DNA of 32,387 bases from an uncultured Eubacteriales bacterium. Lineage in GTDB: Bacteria; Bacillota; Clostridia; Oscillospirales; Oscillospiraceae. Shown here in pieces: positions 8,152 to 16,158 of the stretch. Numbering within the stretch: position 1 is the stretch's first letter; the number at the start of each line of letters is the position of its first letter. The notes under the pieces are model-generated. The model was not told where the DNA came from and made no database searches. It worked only from the letters and a program-made list of their open reading frames with translations. A program made the translations under genes and the position numbers. The stretch spans positions 1-32,387 of the forward strand of contig UQYT01000029.1 in NCBI GenBank assembly GCA_900545405.1. The letters are read 5' to 3'.

Positions 8152-9576
8152 TCAGTAGGCAAGCCTCTCGCTGAGGTAGGCGACGAGCTCGCTTATGGGC
8201 AGGCGGACCTGCTGCATGCTGTCGCGCTCACGGACGGTGACGCAGTTGTCCGCGGGCGTCTCGGCGTCGCCGACGGTGGTGAAGTCGACGGTCACGCAAT
8301 AGGGCGTGCCGATCTCGTCCTGGCGGCGGTAGCGCTTGCCGATGGAGCCGGTGTCGTCATAGTCGCACATGAAGTGCCTGGAGAGCTCGGCGTAGAGCTC
8401 CTTTGCCGGGCCGGCGAGGACTTCCTTCTTGGAGAGGGGCAGCACGGCGACCTTCATGGGCGCCAGCGCCGGGTGCAGGTGCAGCACGACGCGGGTGTCG
8501 TTCTTCGCCGCGTCCACAACCTCCTCGTCGTAGGCGTCCGCGAGGAAGGCGAGGGTCACGCGGTCCGCGCCCAGGGAGGGCTCGACGACGTAGGGGATGT
8601 AGTGCTCGTTCTTCTCCTGGTCGAAGTAGCTGAGGTCCTGGCCGGAGTGCTCCTGGTGCTGGGTGAGGTCGTAATTCGTCCTGTCGGCCACGCCCCAGAG
8701 CTCGCCCCAGCCGAAGGGGAACAAATACTCGAAGTCCGTCGTCGCTTTGGAGTAGAAGGAAAGCTCTTCCTTCTCGTGGTCGCGCAGGCGGAGGTTCTCC
8801 TCGTTCATGCCCAGGCCGACCAGCCAGTCGCGGCAGAAGCCGCGCCAGTAGGCGAACCACTCGAGGTCGGTGCCCGGCTCGCAGAAGAACTCGAGCTCCA
8901 TCTGCTCGAACTCGCGGGTGCGGAAGGTGAAGTTGCCCGGGGTGATCTCGTTGCGGAAGCTCTTGCCTATCTGGCAGACGCCGAAGGGGATCTTCCGGCG
9001 GGTGGTGCGCTGGATGTTCTTGAAGTTGACAAAGATGCCCTGCGCGGTCTCGGGGCGGAGGTAGACCTCGCTGGCCGAGTCCTCGGTGACGCCCTGGTGG
9101 GTCTTGAACATGAGGTTAAATTTGCGGATGTCGGTAAAATCCGACTTTCCGCAGCCCGGGCAGGGTATATTATGCTCACGGATGAAGGCGACCATCTCGT
9201 CGTTGGTCATCGCCTCGACATTCGCGCCCTCGACGGGGTTGTCCTTGAGCCAGTCCTCGATGAGCTTGTCGGCCCTGTGGCGCATCTTGCAGGCCTTGCA
9301 GTCGATGAGCGGGTCGTTGAAGGTGGTCACATGTCCGGAGGCGACCCAGACCTGCGGGTTCATCAGTATCGCAGAGTCGAGGCCGACGTTGTAGGGGTTC
9401 TCCTGGACGAACTTCTTCCACCAGGCCTTTTTGACGTTGTTCTTGAGCTCTGCGCCGAGGGGGCCGTAGTCCCAGCTGTTGGCAAGACCGCCGTAGATCT
9501 CGCTCCCGGCGTAGATGAAGCCCCGGTTCTTGCACAGAGCCACGAGCTTTTCCATCGTCTTTTCCGTGTTTTTCAT
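8152..9576 (-). CDS. glyQS: Glycyl-tRNA synthetase (single-chain, alpha2 type)
   Basis: This class II synthetase charges tRNA-Gly. It has 474 residues, the size of the single-chain homodimer form found in Gram-positive bacteria, not the split GlyQ/GlyS form. Diagnostic segments are the N-terminal RGFIYAGSEIYGGLANSWDY, a zinc-like CKAC...CPGC pair, RPETAQGIFVNFKNI (motif 2 region), GKSFRNEI, EFEQMELEFF and a C-terminal anticodon-binding domain starting near LHLHPALAPMKVAVLP. It has its own promoter and a leader of about 100 bases with stem-loops, but I see no T-box. It is the first gene of a three-gene unit followed within 11 bases by the LTA-synthase-like gene. Confidence 0.96.
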   Translation of the reverse strand: MKNTEKTMEKLVALCKNRGFIYAGSEIYGGLANSWDYGPLGAELKNNVKKAWWKKFVQENPYNVGLDSAILMNPQVWVASGHVTTFNDPLIDCKACKMRHRADKLIEDWLKDNPVEGANVEAMTNDEMVAFIREHNIPCPGCGKSDFTDIRKFNLMFKTHQGVTEDSASEVYLRPETAQGIFVNFKNIQRTTRRKIPFGVCQIGKSFRNEITPGNFTFRTREFEQMELEFFCEPGTDLEWFAYWRGFCRDWLVGLGMNEENLRLRDHEKEELSFYSKATTDFEYLFPFGWGELWGVADRTNYDLTQHQEHSGQDLSYFDQEKNEHYIPYVVEPSLGADRVTLAFLADAYDEEVVDAAKNDTRVVLHLHPALAPMKVAVLPLSKKEVLAGPAKELYAELSRHFMCDYDDTGSIGKRYRRQDEIGTPYCVTVDFTTVGDAETPADNCVTVRERDSMQQVRLPISELVAYLSERLAY

Positions 9577-9591
9577 TCTTTACTTCCTTTC

Positions 9592-9674
9592 CCGCAGATG
9601 GCTTCTGCGGAGATTTTGCATATGGCGGAGATATATGCTATAATGCCCCAGAACGGGCCGCCTTTGCCCCGTTC
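9592..9674 (-). promoter_or_regulatory. Three-hairpin leader of glyQS
   Basis: The predicted glyQS 5' leader holds three successive inverted repeats: GAACGGG/CCCGTTC (9651-9657 and 9668-9674), GCATAT/ATATGC (9618-9623 and 9633-9638), and CCGCAGA/TCTGCGG (9592-9598 and 9604-9610). The last lies a few bases upstream of the ribosome-binding site. The T-box consensus and a terminator with a T run are absent, so any control would be by another route. Confidence 0.5.
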
Positions 9675-9686
9675 AGCGCACAGTAC

Positions 9687-9715
9687 ATATTAGCACATAT
9701 GTCTTTCCTTAGCAA
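9687..9715 (-). promoter_or_regulatory. Promoter for glyQS operon
   Basis: On the minus strand, TTGCTA (9710-9715), a 17-base spacer and TAATAT (9687-9692) fit a sigma-A promoter. Transcription would begin near 9680. A dyad ACATAT-N6-ATATGT (9685-9702) overlaps the -10 box. Confidence 0.65.
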
Positions 9716-9758
9716 CAAAAGTTAAACATTAGATTATCAAATAAAGTGAGGAACAGCA

Positions 9759-10988
9759 ATGAAAAAGGCCGTTTTGAAGCAATACGCACGCCTCATCGCC
9801 CGCACGGGCGCAAATGTGCAGAAGGGCCAGAGCGTGCTCATCGTCGCCGGGCTGGATCAGCCGGAGTTCATAGAGATGCTCGCCGCCGAGTGCTACCGCG
9901 CGGGGGCCTCCGAGGTCGAGGTCGAGTGGCGCCACCAGCCGCTCACGCGGCTCGCCGTCCGCTACAAGAGCGCCAGGCGCCTCGGCGAGGTCAAGGCCTG
10001 GGAGGAGGCCAAACAGCAGTGGCAGGCGGAGAACCTCCCCGCCCGCATCGTCGTCCTCAGCGAGGACCCGGACGGCCTCGCCGGCATAAACCAGGCCAAG
10101 TACGCCTCCGCGATGCAGGCGCGGTATGTCAAGCTCCGCCCCTACATCGACGCGCGCGAGAACCGCGAGCAGTGGTGCATCGCCGCCGTGCCGGGCGTCA
10201 AGTGGGCCAAGAAGGTCTTCCCCGACCTGTCCAAAAGCCGGGCCGTTGAAAAGCTCTGGGAGGCCATCCTCTCCTGCTCCCGCGCGCTCGAGGGCGACCC
10301 GCAGGAGAACTGGCGTCAGCACAACCTGGAGCTCAAGTCCCGCGCCGAGGCGCTAAACGCCATGGGCCTCGTCGCGCTCGAGTACAGCTCCGCCAACGGC
10401 ACGGACCTGCGCGTCGGCCTCATCCCCGAGGCGCTCTTCCTCGGCGGCGCGGAGCGCTGCCCGGTGAACGGCGTCATGTACGACCCTAACATCCCCTCCG
10501 AGGAGCTCTTCATCACCCCCAGGGCCGGGGAGGCCGAGGGCATAGTGTACGCGACGCGGCCCCTCGCCTTCCAGGGCGTGCTCATAGAGGACTTCTGGCT
10601 GCGCTTTGCAGGCGGCCGGGTCGTGGAGCTGCACGCGGAGAAGAACGAGGACGCCCTGCGCACGCTGGTGGAGATGGACGAGGGCTCGGCCATGCTCGGC
10701 GAGTGCGCGCTGGTGCCCTACATGAGCCCCATCCGCGAGAGCGGCATCCTCTTCTACAACACGCTCTTCGACGAGAACGCGGCCTGCCACCTGGCCCTCG
10801 GCCGCGGCTACTCCAGCAACATCCGCGACTACGAAAAGTACAGCCTCGACGAGCTGCGCGCCATGGGCGTGAACGACTCCATGGTGCACGAGGACTTCAT
10901 GATAGGCTCCGCCGACCTCGCCGTCACGGGCGTCACCGCTTCCGGTGAGCGCATCCCCATCTTCCGCGACGGCGGCTGGGCGTTCTGA
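9759..10988 (+). CDS. M29 family aminopeptidase
   Basis: This 409-residue protein fits the thermophilic/AmpS-type M29 metalloaminopeptidases, cytosolic enzymes with two metal ions that trim N-terminal residues from peptides. The C-terminal metal site motifs are present: NIPSEELFITPRAGEAEG (Glu ligands), an FYNTLFDENAACHLALG segment (Glu and His), MVHEDFMIGSADL (His and Asp) and a conserved Tyr in the stretch between. The N-terminal half (VQKGQSVLIVAGLDQPEF) matches the family's substrate-lid domain. GAGGAA lies 6 bases before the ATG. It is transcribed divergently from glyQS and is followed after 15 bases by the LRR gene, so the two are likely cotranscribed. Confidence 0.92.
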   Translation: MKKAVLKQYARLIARTGANVQKGQSVLIVAGLDQPEFIEMLAAECYRAGASEVEVEWRHQPLTRLAVRYKSARRLGEVKAWEEAKQQWQAENLPARIVVLSEDPDGLAGINQAKYASAMQARYVKLRPYIDARENREQWCIAAVPGVKWAKKVFPDLSKSRAVEKLWEAILSCSRALEGDPQENWRQHNLELKSRAEALNAMGLVALEYSSANGTDLRVGLIPEALFLGGAERCPVNGVMYDPNIPSEELFITPRAGEAEGIVYATRPLAFQGVLIEDFWLRFAGGRVVELHAEKNEDALRTLVEMDEGSAMLGECALVPYMSPIRESGILFYNTLFDENAACHLALGRGYSSNIRDYEKYSLDELRAMGVNDSMVHEDFMIGSADLAVTGVTASGERIPIFRDGGWAF

Positions 10989-11003
10989 GCCGGGGGAGGC
11001 ACT

Positions 11004-12950
11004 ATGAACAGAAAGAAAAAACGCGGCGCCCACCTCGACCGCCGCACGATAATCCTCATCTCCGTCGGCGCGGCGCTGGCGATCATCATCATCGTCGCGG
11101 CCATCCTGCTCATGACCCGCTCCGGCGGGGGCGGCAAGTATGAGGAGCACTACTCCGCCGCCATGGAGTACTACATCTCCGGCGACTTCGACAGCGCCGT
11201 GGAGGAGGCTCAGAAGGCCTACGACGCCGACGCCACCGAGGACGCCACCGTGCTGCTCGCGCGCTGCTACGACCAGCGCGGGGACAGCACCTCCGCCATC
11301 TACGTCCTCGAGACCTGGCTCGGCAAGAACTCCGGCTCCCAGGCCGAGGCCCTGCTGGCCTCCCTCAAGGGCGAGGCCGAGGAGGAAGAGACCATGACCA
11401 TAGGCGGCAAGGAGGTCACGGAGGACACCGAGACGCTGGTCCTCACCGGCGTGACCCTCTCGGCCGAGGAGCTCGACACGCTCTCGAAGCTCACGAACCT
11501 CACGGCCCTCTCCCTCAACGACTGCGGCCTCACGGACGCCTCCGCCGTCTCCGGGCTCACGAAGCTCCGCTCCCTCTCGCTGAGCGACAACGAGATAAAG
11601 GACATCTCCGCCCTCCGCGGCCTCTCCGAGCTGCGCACGCTCTATCTCTCCGGCAACCCCATAGAGGACCTGACGCCGCTCTACAGCCTCACCGGCCTCA
11701 CGACGCTGGACATCCGCGACCGCGAGATCACCGACACCGAGCTCGCCGAGCTCGAGAAGAAGCTGCCGAACTGCACGGTGTTCTCGGACGAGGCGACCGT
11801 GGAGGTCAAGGACCTCTCCCTCGGCGGCGTGGACTTCAAGTCCGACGTCACGGAGCTGGACCTCTCGGGCAGGGGCATAACCGACATCTCCGTCCTCGCC
11901 GACTGCACGGCGCTGGTGAGCCTGACCCTCTCGGGCAACGAGGTCTCCGACATCTCCGCGCTCGTGAACATGCCCGAGCTCACGCGGCTCGACCTCTCCT
12001 CCACCAAGGTCTCCAGCCTCTCGCCCATCATGACGCTGACGAAGCTGCAATACCTGAACCTCTCCAAGTCCGCCGTGACGAACCTCGCCGCGCTCTCCGG
12101 GCTCACGGAGCTCACGGAGCTGAGGCTCGACGGCTGCGCGGTGCAGAGCATCTCCGTCCTCTCCGGCCTCACCAAGCTGACCACCCTCAGCCTTAAGGAC
12201 ATGGCCATTAAGGACGCCGACCTCGCCTCCCTCGCGGGGCTCACGTCGCTCAAGACGCTGGACCTCACCGGCTGCCTCTCCCTCACCGGCGCCGGCGTGG
12301 ACGCGCTCAAGGAGAAGCTGCCGAACTGCACCGTGACGGCCTCCGAGGAGATCTACGGCATCAAGCTCGGCGACGGCGAATACCAGGCGGCGGACACCTT
12401 TGTGGACGCCTCGGGCAAGAACGTCACCAGCCTTGAGAACGTCTCGCGCTTCACGGCGCTGCAGACGCTGCTGCTCAACAGCAACCCGGGCCTGGACCTC
12501 TCCGGCCTCGGCACGCAGACCTCGCTGACGGCGCTGGAGCTCTCCGACTGCGGCCTCACCTCCATAGGCGAGCTGCGGACGCTGACCGCGCTCAAGACCC
12601 TCAGCCTGATGCGCAACGACCTGCGCGACGTCTCCGCCCTCGGCGGCATGACGGAGCTCAAGGAGCTGCACCTGAGCTACAACGCGAAGCTCACCGACAT
12701 CTCCGCGCTCTCGGGCTGCACCTCGCTCGAGTACCTCTCGCTAAACAACACCGGCGTCACCGAGCTCTCCGCGCTCAAGGACCTCAAAAACCTGCAGACC
12801 CTCGACCTTGAGAACTGCCCGCTCATCGACACCTCCGCGCTCTACGGCATGACGAGCCTGCGCACGCTCTATCTCTCCGGCTGCGGCATCTCCCGCACCG
12901 AGATAGGCTATCTGAGCTCCGCTCTGCCCAATTGCACGATATACGCATAA
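11004..12950 (+). CDS. Membrane-anchored TPR and leucine-rich-repeat protein
   Basis: This is a 648-residue protein with a basic cytoplasmic N-terminus, one membrane helix (about residues 16-37), a glycine linker, a TPR-like helical pair (about 47-107) and then leucine-rich repeats to the end. The repeats are the roughly 22-residue bacterial type (LTxLxxLxLSxNxIxDISAL). They form three blocks, each closed by a LPNCT motif (near 254-258, near 430 and at the C-terminus). With no cleavage site evident, it is probably a type II membrane protein with the repeats outside, or buried in the envelope. GGGAGG precedes the ATG by 5 bases. The function is unknown. Such repeats bind proteins. It follows the aminopeptidase, and no terminator separates it from hpf. 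Confidence 0.88.
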   Translation: MNRKKKRGAHLDRRTIILISVGAALAIIIIVAAILLMTRSGGGGKYEEHYSAAMEYYISGDFDSAVEEAQKAYDADATEDATVLLARCYDQRGDSTSAIYVLETWLGKNSGSQAEALLASLKGEAEEEETMTIGGKEVTEDTETLVLTGVTLSAEELDTLSKLTNLTALSLNDCGLTDASAVSGLTKLRSLSLSDNEIKDISALRGLSELRTLYLSGNPIEDLTPLYSLTGLTTLDIRDREITDTELAELEKKLPNCTVFSDEATVEVKDLSLGGVDFKSDVTELDLSGRGITDISVLADCTALVSLTLSGNEVSDISALVNMPELTRLDLSSTKVSSLSPIMTLTKLQYLNLSKSAVTNLAALSGLTELTELRLDGCAVQSISVLSGLTKLTTLSLKDMAIKDADLASLAGLTSLKTLDLTGCLSLTGAGVDALKEKLPNCTVTASEEIYGIKLGDGEYQAADTFVDASGKNVTSLENVSRFTALQTLLLNSNPGLDLSGLGTQTSLTALELSDCGLTSIGELRTLTALKTLSLMRNDLRDVSALGGMTELKELHLSYNAKLTDISALSGCTSLEYLSLNNTGVTELSALKDLKNLQTLDLENCPLIDTSALYGMTSLRTLYLSGCGISRTEIGYLSSALPNCTIYA

Positions 12951-13037
12951 AATTTACAAAATACTCTTCTTTTTATCCGCCGTGTATGGTAATATATTTA
13001 TGGCGATACCCATATACGCAGGAAGGAGCTGAAACCA

Positions 13038-13580
13038 ATGAAGTTCACGTTTACGGAAAAGAAGATGGACGCCTCCGAGGAGCTGCGCGCCTATGCCGAG
13101 AAGAAGATCGGCAAGATAGACCGGCTTTTCAAGACGGAGAGCGAGGCCTTCGTGACCTTCAGCACGGAGCGCGGACGCTTCCGCGCCGAGGTGACCATCA
13201 AGAACAACGGAATGTTCTACCGCGTGAGCGAGCTGACCGGCGACATGTATGCCTCCATCGATTCCGCCGTTGCGAGCATCGAGAGGCAGATACGCAAGAA
13301 CAAGACGCGCCTTGAGAAGAGGCTGCGTGATGGTGCGATAGAGCGTGAGATCAAACCCTTCCAGATCCCCTCGGACGACACGGGGGAGGAAGAATTCAAG
13401 GTCGTGCGCAACAAGAAGTTCTACATCGCGCCCATGTCCGTCGAGGAGGCCATCCTGCAGATGAATCTGCTCGAGCACGAGTTCTTCGTTTTCAGGAATG
13501 CCGAGGCCCGCGACGCCTTCACGGTCGTCTACCGCCGCAAGAACGGCGGCTACGGCCTGATAACGGACGACAAGGACTGA
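13038..13580 (+). CDS. hpf: Ribosome hibernation promoting factor, long form
   Basis: The 180 residues match the long HPF found in most Gram-positive bacteria. An N-terminal RaiA/YfiA-type domain (residues 1-100) binds the 30S decoding region. A C-terminal domain (about 125-180, with VVRNKKFYIAPMSVEEAI and FRNAEARDAFTVVYRRKNGGYGLI) pairs two ribosomes into 100S dimers in slow growth. AGGAAGGAG lies upstream of the ATG. A possible extended -10 (TATGGTAATAT near 12984-12994) lies in the 87-base gap after the LRR gene, but the -35 is weak. A strong terminator follows. Confidence 0.96.
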   Translation: MKFTFTEKKMDASEELRAYAEKKIGKIDRLFKTESEAFVTFSTERGRFRAEVTIKNNGMFYRVSELTGDMYASIDSAVASIERQIRKNKTRLEKRLRDGAIEREIKPFQIPSDDTGEEEFKVVRNKKFYIAPMSVEEAILQMNLLEHEFFVFRNAEARDAFTVVYRRKNGGYGLITDDKD

Positions 13581-13602
13581 CACCACAAACTGAAAACACT
13601 AT

Positions 13603-13632
13603 AAAAAGCCCCCGAAACCGGGGGCTTTTTTT
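13603..13632 (+). terminator. Terminator after hpf
   Basis: AAAAAGCCCCC and GGGGGCTTTTTTT arms around GAAACC give a classic intrinsic terminator 23 bases past the hpf stop. The prmA ribosome-binding site follows at once, so prmA depends on read-through or on a promoter inside hpf. Confidence 0.93.
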
Positions 13633-13647
13633 GGGAGCTGATCACAT

Positions 13648-14577
13648 ATGCAATGGATAGAGGCGTCCTTCCGGACGCATTCGCAGGACATAGACGCCCT
13701 GTGCGAAAAGCTCACGGAGCTGGGCGCGGACGGGCTGGTCATAGAGGATGAGGCGGACTTCCGCCGCTTTCTCGAGGAGAACCGGCAGTACTGGGACTAC
13801 GTGGACGAGGAGCTGGAGGCGCGCTACCGCGGCGTCTCCCGCGTCAAGCTCTACGTGGAGGACTCGCCCGAGGGCCGCTCGCGGCTCGCCGCCTTCACGG
13901 ACGGCACGGGGCTCGAGCCGGAGACGCGCGTCGTGGCCGACGAGGACTGGGCCGAGAACTGGAAGCAGTACTACAAGCCCATCGAGATAGGCGAAAAGCT
14001 GCTCATCCTCCCCCGCTGGGAGCCGATACCCGAGAATCCGGAGCGGCTGCTGCTGCGCCTCGACCCCGGCCTCGCCTTCGGCACCGGCGCTCACGCCACG
14101 ACGCGGATGTGCCTGGAGGAGCTGGAGAAATACGCCGGGCCCGAGAAGTTCGTGCTCGACCTCGGCTGCGGCAGCGGCATACTCGGCATAGGCGCCCTGG
14201 TGCTCGGCTGCGCCTACTGCGCCGGCTGCGACGTGGACCCCAAGAGCCCCGAGTCCGCCGCCGAGAACGCCAGGCTCAACGGCATCCGCGAGAGCATCTA
14301 CAAGATGTACGTCGGCGACATCATCTCCGACGCCGGGCTGCGCGCCGAGCTCGGCTCGGGCTACGACATAGTGCTCGCGAACATCGTCTCCGACGTCATA
14401 ATCCCCCTCGCGCCCCACGTCCCCGGCTTCATGTCGCCTAAGGGCGTGTTCATAACCAGCGGCATCATAGACGGCCGCGAGGCCGAGGTGCAGCGCGCTC
14501 TCGAGGCCGCGGGCTTTGAGACAGCAGACCACCTCCACGAGGAGGACTGGCACGCCTTTGTGTGCAGGCTCAAGTGA
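13648..14577 (+). CDS. prmA: Ribosomal protein L11 methyltransferase
   Basis: PrmA uses SAM to trimethylate several amino groups of ribosomal protein L11. The 309 residues match the family. An N-terminal substrate-recognition domain (1-110, ending near DWAENWKQYYKPIEIG) precedes the methyltransferase domain with LDPGLAFGTGAHATTRMCLE, the SAM loop VLDLGCGSGILGIGAL (about 169-184), AGCDVDPKS and the motif IVLANIVSDVI. GGGAG lies about 10 bases before the ATG, directly after the hpf terminator. In many Firmicutes prmA follows dnaJ. Here it follows hpf, while dnaJ lies 11 kb away next to a kinase gene. Confidence 0.95.
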   Translation: MQWIEASFRTHSQDIDALCEKLTELGADGLVIEDEADFRRFLEENRQYWDYVDEELEARYRGVSRVKLYVEDSPEGRSRLAAFTDGTGLEPETRVVADEDWAENWKQYYKPIEIGEKLLILPRWEPIPENPERLLLRLDPGLAFGTGAHATTRMCLEELEKYAGPEKFVLDLGCGSGILGIGALVLGCAYCAGCDVDPKSPESAAENARLNGIRESIYKMYVGDIISDAGLRAELGSGYDIVLANIVSDVIIPLAPHVPGFMSPKGVFITSGIIDGREAEVQRALEAAGFETADHLHEEDWHAFVCRLK

Positions 14578-14580
14578 ACA

Positions 14581-14612
14581 AAAAAGGCCCGGCCTCGCGG
14601 CCGGGCTTTTTT
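14581..14612 (+). terminator. Terminator after prmA
   Basis: GGCCCGGCC, loop TCGC and GGCCGGGC followed by a six-T run sits 4 bases after the prmA stop. The A run on the other side makes it usable from both strands. Confidence 0.93.
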
Positions 14613-14630
14613 GCGCCGAAATACAAACAA

Positions 14631-14648
14631 CCGGCCCCGTGGGGCCGG
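14631..14648 (-). terminator. Second hairpin, likely terminator for htrA transcript
   Basis: CCGGCCCC, a two-base loop and GGGGCCGG form a tight stem. In minus-strand RNA it is followed by TTGTTTGT. It lies 55 bases past the htrA-like stop, between two convergent units. Confidence 0.55.
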
Positions 14649-14703
14649 CCGTTTGCAAAAAGAGAGGGGAAAATGTATGGAAAAGGAGTGAGAAGTATCG
14701 GTA

Positions 14704-16077
14704 TCAATAGATGTCGCTGGTCTCCATCAGCGTGACGTCGACCTGGAGGGTCTCGCCGTCGCGGTAGATGGTGAAGGTCATTATCGTGCCCACATCGTAC
14801 TGCGAGATTATGGCGGCCACATCTGAGGTCTGGCGCACGCCCTCGCCGTTTATGGCGGTGACGATGTCGCCCACGCGGATGCCCTGCGCCTCGGCGTCGG
14901 AGCCGGGGGCCACGTCCATGACGTAGAGGCCCTTGGGCAGGTCGAAATATTCCGCGGCGCTGTCCGGCATCGCACCGACCGTTATGCCAATGGCGGGGCG
15001 GCCCTTCACGGTGCCGGTTGCGATGAGCTCGTCGACCACGTTCTTGATGGTGGAGACGGGTATCGCAAAGCCTATGCCCTCGATGCCTGTGCCGCTGGCG
15101 TTGGCCGCCTTCATCTTCATGTTCGTTATGCCGACCACCTGGCCGTGCATATTGATGAGGGGCCCGCCGGAGTTGCCGTCGTTTATCGCGGCGTTGGTCT
15201 GCAGGAGGGTCATGGAGTGGTTGTTGTAGGGGATGTCGCGGCTGATGGCGGAGATTATGCCGTCCGTCAGCGTGCCGCGCAGCTCGGCGCCCAGCGGGTT
15301 GCCGATGGCGGCGACCGAGTCGCCCACGCTCACCTGGTCGGAGCAGAACTCCGCCGCCGCGAGCCCTTCGGCGTCTATCTTGAGCACCGCGAGGTCGCTC
15401 ACGCCGTCTATGCCGACGAGCAGGGCCTCGAACTCCCGGTCGTCATACAGCGTCACCGTTGCGGAGTACGCACCCTCGATTATGTGGGCGTTGGTGGCGA
15501 TGTAGCCGTCCTCCGAGATCACTATGCCCGTGCCCCACAGGTAGCTCGTGTCGCTCACCATGGCGGTGATGCTGACCACGGAGGGATAGCACTTGGCGTA
15601 GATCTCCTGGAGGCTCAGCTCCTCAGCGTCCGGCTCGGATACGGGCTCGAGGGAGAAGTCCCCGGCCTCCTCCGCGCGCGGGATGTCGCTGTCTCCGGAG
15701 AGGACGCCCGGCGTGCTGTCGTAGTAGTCTGCGAAGAAGTCGCGGAAGTCGTCATACTCTTCCTCGTGTATGCCGTCGTCACGGCCCGGGACTGCAAAGT
15801 TGAGCACTGCCGAACCGTCCCTGGAGAAGAGGAGCGCCGACGCCGCGATTATGACCACGGCAAGGAGGCAGATGCCCGCTATGCGGAAGCCCGTCCGGCG
15901 GCGGCTGCGGCCGTTCCCGGCGTAGTCGGGAGAGGGGCCGGCGGCGCGGCGGGGAGGTAGTTGTGTGGGGTGGGGAGCCGCGTCCGCCGGCGGGGATGCT
16001 GTGGGCCTGTCGGGGGCTGCCGGACCTGGATCCGTGTCATACCATCCGGTCTGCCAGCTGTGAGGCGTTTCATTCAT
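14704..16077 (-). CDS. HtrA/DegP-like membrane-anchored serine protease
   Basis: This 457-residue trypsin-like protease degrades or refolds damaged proteins outside the membrane. It has a proline-rich cytoplasmic N-terminus (1-60), one membrane anchor (about 65-85), an acidic linker (105-150), a protease domain and one PDZ domain (about 355-445, with GLYVMDVAPGSDAEAQGI and GDIVTAINGEGV). The catalytic triad is complete: His198 (YIATNAHII), Asp228 (VSDLAVLKI) and Ser303 (NDGNSGGPL). AGGGGGT lies 8 bases before the ATG. It is the last gene of the response regulator/kinase unit, as htrA-type genes are in several Gram-positive two-component loci, which suggests the kinase monitors envelope stress. 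Confidence 0.94.
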   Translation of the reverse strand: MNETPHSWQTGWYDTDPGPAAPDRPTASPPADAAPHPTQLPPRRAAGPSPDYAGNGRSRRRTGFRIAGICLLAVVIIAASALLFSRDGSAVLNFAVPGRDDGIHEEEYDDFRDFFADYYDSTPGVLSGDSDIPRAEEAGDFSLEPVSEPDAEELSLQEIYAKCYPSVVSITAMVSDTSYLWGTGIVISEDGYIATNAHIIEGAYSATVTLYDDREFEALLVGIDGVSDLAVLKIDAEGLAAAEFCSDQVSVGDSVAAIGNPLGAELRGTLTDGIISAISRDIPYNNHSMTLLQTNAAINDGNSGGPLINMHGQVVGITNMKMKAANASGTGIEGIGFAIPVSTIKNVVDELIATGTVKGRPAIGITVGAMPDSAAEYFDLPKGLYVMDVAPGSDAEAQGIRVGDIVTAINGEGVRQTSDVAAIISQYDVGTIMTFTIYRDGETLQVDVTLMETSDIY

Positions 16078-16158
16078 GTGGCTTACCCCCTGAGGTCAAA
16101 TTAAAAATACCCTCGAATTTTGTGCTGGGTATGAATAAGTTTGAAACAAACTGTGAAT

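Noticed and set aside
9577..9680. T-box riboswitch upstream of glyQS
   Set aside because: The T-box consensus and a terminator/antiterminator pair are absent. Only short stems are seen.
10353..12671. Long antisense open frame over the aminopeptidase and LRR genes (772 codons)
   Set aside because: It is rich in Glu, Arg, Ala and Gly with repeated patterns that mirror the LRR repeats. No start signal and no family resemblance.
16100..16158. PhoP-like repeats upstream of the HtrA gene
   Set aside because: TTCAAA and TTCATA occur on the minus strand but at 10-bp phase and poor match. Too weak to call.
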